Assembly (NCBI GenBank): GCA_004153385.1
Contig: SDAL01000001.1
Location: 1,817,492 to 1,881,491, forward strand
Reading direction: 5' to 3'
Length of the DNA: 64,000 nt
From: Paracoccaceae bacterium
GTDB taxonomy: Bacteria > Pseudomonadota > Alphaproteobacteria > Rhodobacterales > Rhodobacteraceae
Under the pieces are notes generated by a model. It ran no database searches and had not been told where the DNA came from. It worked only from the letters and a program-made list of their open reading frames with translations. This document shows, piece after piece, positions 63,950-64,000 of this stretch. The position numbers were made by a program, and so were the translations under genes. Numbering within the stretch: the stretch's first letter is position 1; each line of letters begins with the position of its first letter.

Positions 63950-64000
63950 GACACGCAGGCTTGACACAGGCAACTTTGCCGGCATCGGCAAAAGGTCCAG

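Overview
The window looks like a chromosomal segment from a high-GC alphaproteobacterium of the family Rhodobacteraceae (Roseobacter group). The indications are a Rhodobacterales-type AspRS, an RpoH heat-shock sigma factor beside coaBC-dut-moeB, a DUF6455 protein, a DMGDH/GcvT-type oxidoreductase, the glnD-murJ-rhomboid-trpS block, CtrA-type TTAA-N7-TTAA boxes, and strong G/C preference at third codon positions. That codon bias opens very long spurious antisense frames. No tRNA, rRNA or CRISPR array was seen.

Region 1 (about 1-9.9 kb) is accessory and partly decayed. It holds a small secreted protein, a 125-bp element bounded by 20-bp inverted repeats, a LysR gene whose DNA-binding domain is broken by frameshifts, an IS1182-type transposase remnant with its middle deleted, a possible Mu/TniA-type transposase scrap, an AT-rich patch, and gene-poor stretches at 2.4-4.3 and 5.3-6.7 kb. 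Intact genes here are a small membrane protein, a GST, soxR divergent from an MFS exporter with a textbook MerR-family promoter between them, and a DCC-family thiol protein.

Region 2 (9.9-23.3 kb) carries conserved but mostly uncharacterised functions: a transglutaminase-like protein, an SLC13 carboxylate transporter, DUF6455, DUF2254, an M48 lipoprotein protease, DUF167, a nitroreductase overlapping an EI24/CysZ-like membrane protein, a His-rich DUF4396 membrane protein, methylmalonyl-CoA epimerase, a single-domain response regulator, a GNAT acetyltransferase, and a DUF1800-DUF1501 pair with a Tat signal.

Region 3 (23.4-45 kb) holds housekeeping and metabolic genes: aspS divergent from cfa, carB, then a 1.1-kb gene-poor gap, a secreted hypothetical protein, a GH25 lysozyme-type lipoprotein, a DMGDH-family enzyme, a double PRC-barrel protein, a D-2-hydroxyacid dehydrogenase, an SH3 protein, a CDF metal transporter, and the leftward series coaBC-dut-moeB-M3 peptidase.

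Region 4 (45-64 kb) begins with rpoH divergent from comM, which has a perfect CtrA box upstream. It continues with a hydrolase-gshB pair, yraN-rsmI divergent from a LpoA-like PBP activator, glnD-murJ (4-nt overlap), a rhomboid-fold protein that has lost both catalytic residues, trpS, a MATE exporter overlapping two hotdog thioesterases, and two paralogous MerR regulators leading into a DmdC-like acyl-CoA dehydrogenase. The thioesterases, MerR genes and dehydrogenase look like a small acyl-CoA metabolism locus. No clear-cut new defence or mobile system was found. The most interesting leads are the two CtrA boxes, the catalytically dead rhomboid, the twin-MerR acyl-CoA locus with its 9-bp inverted repeat, and the SoxR promoter.
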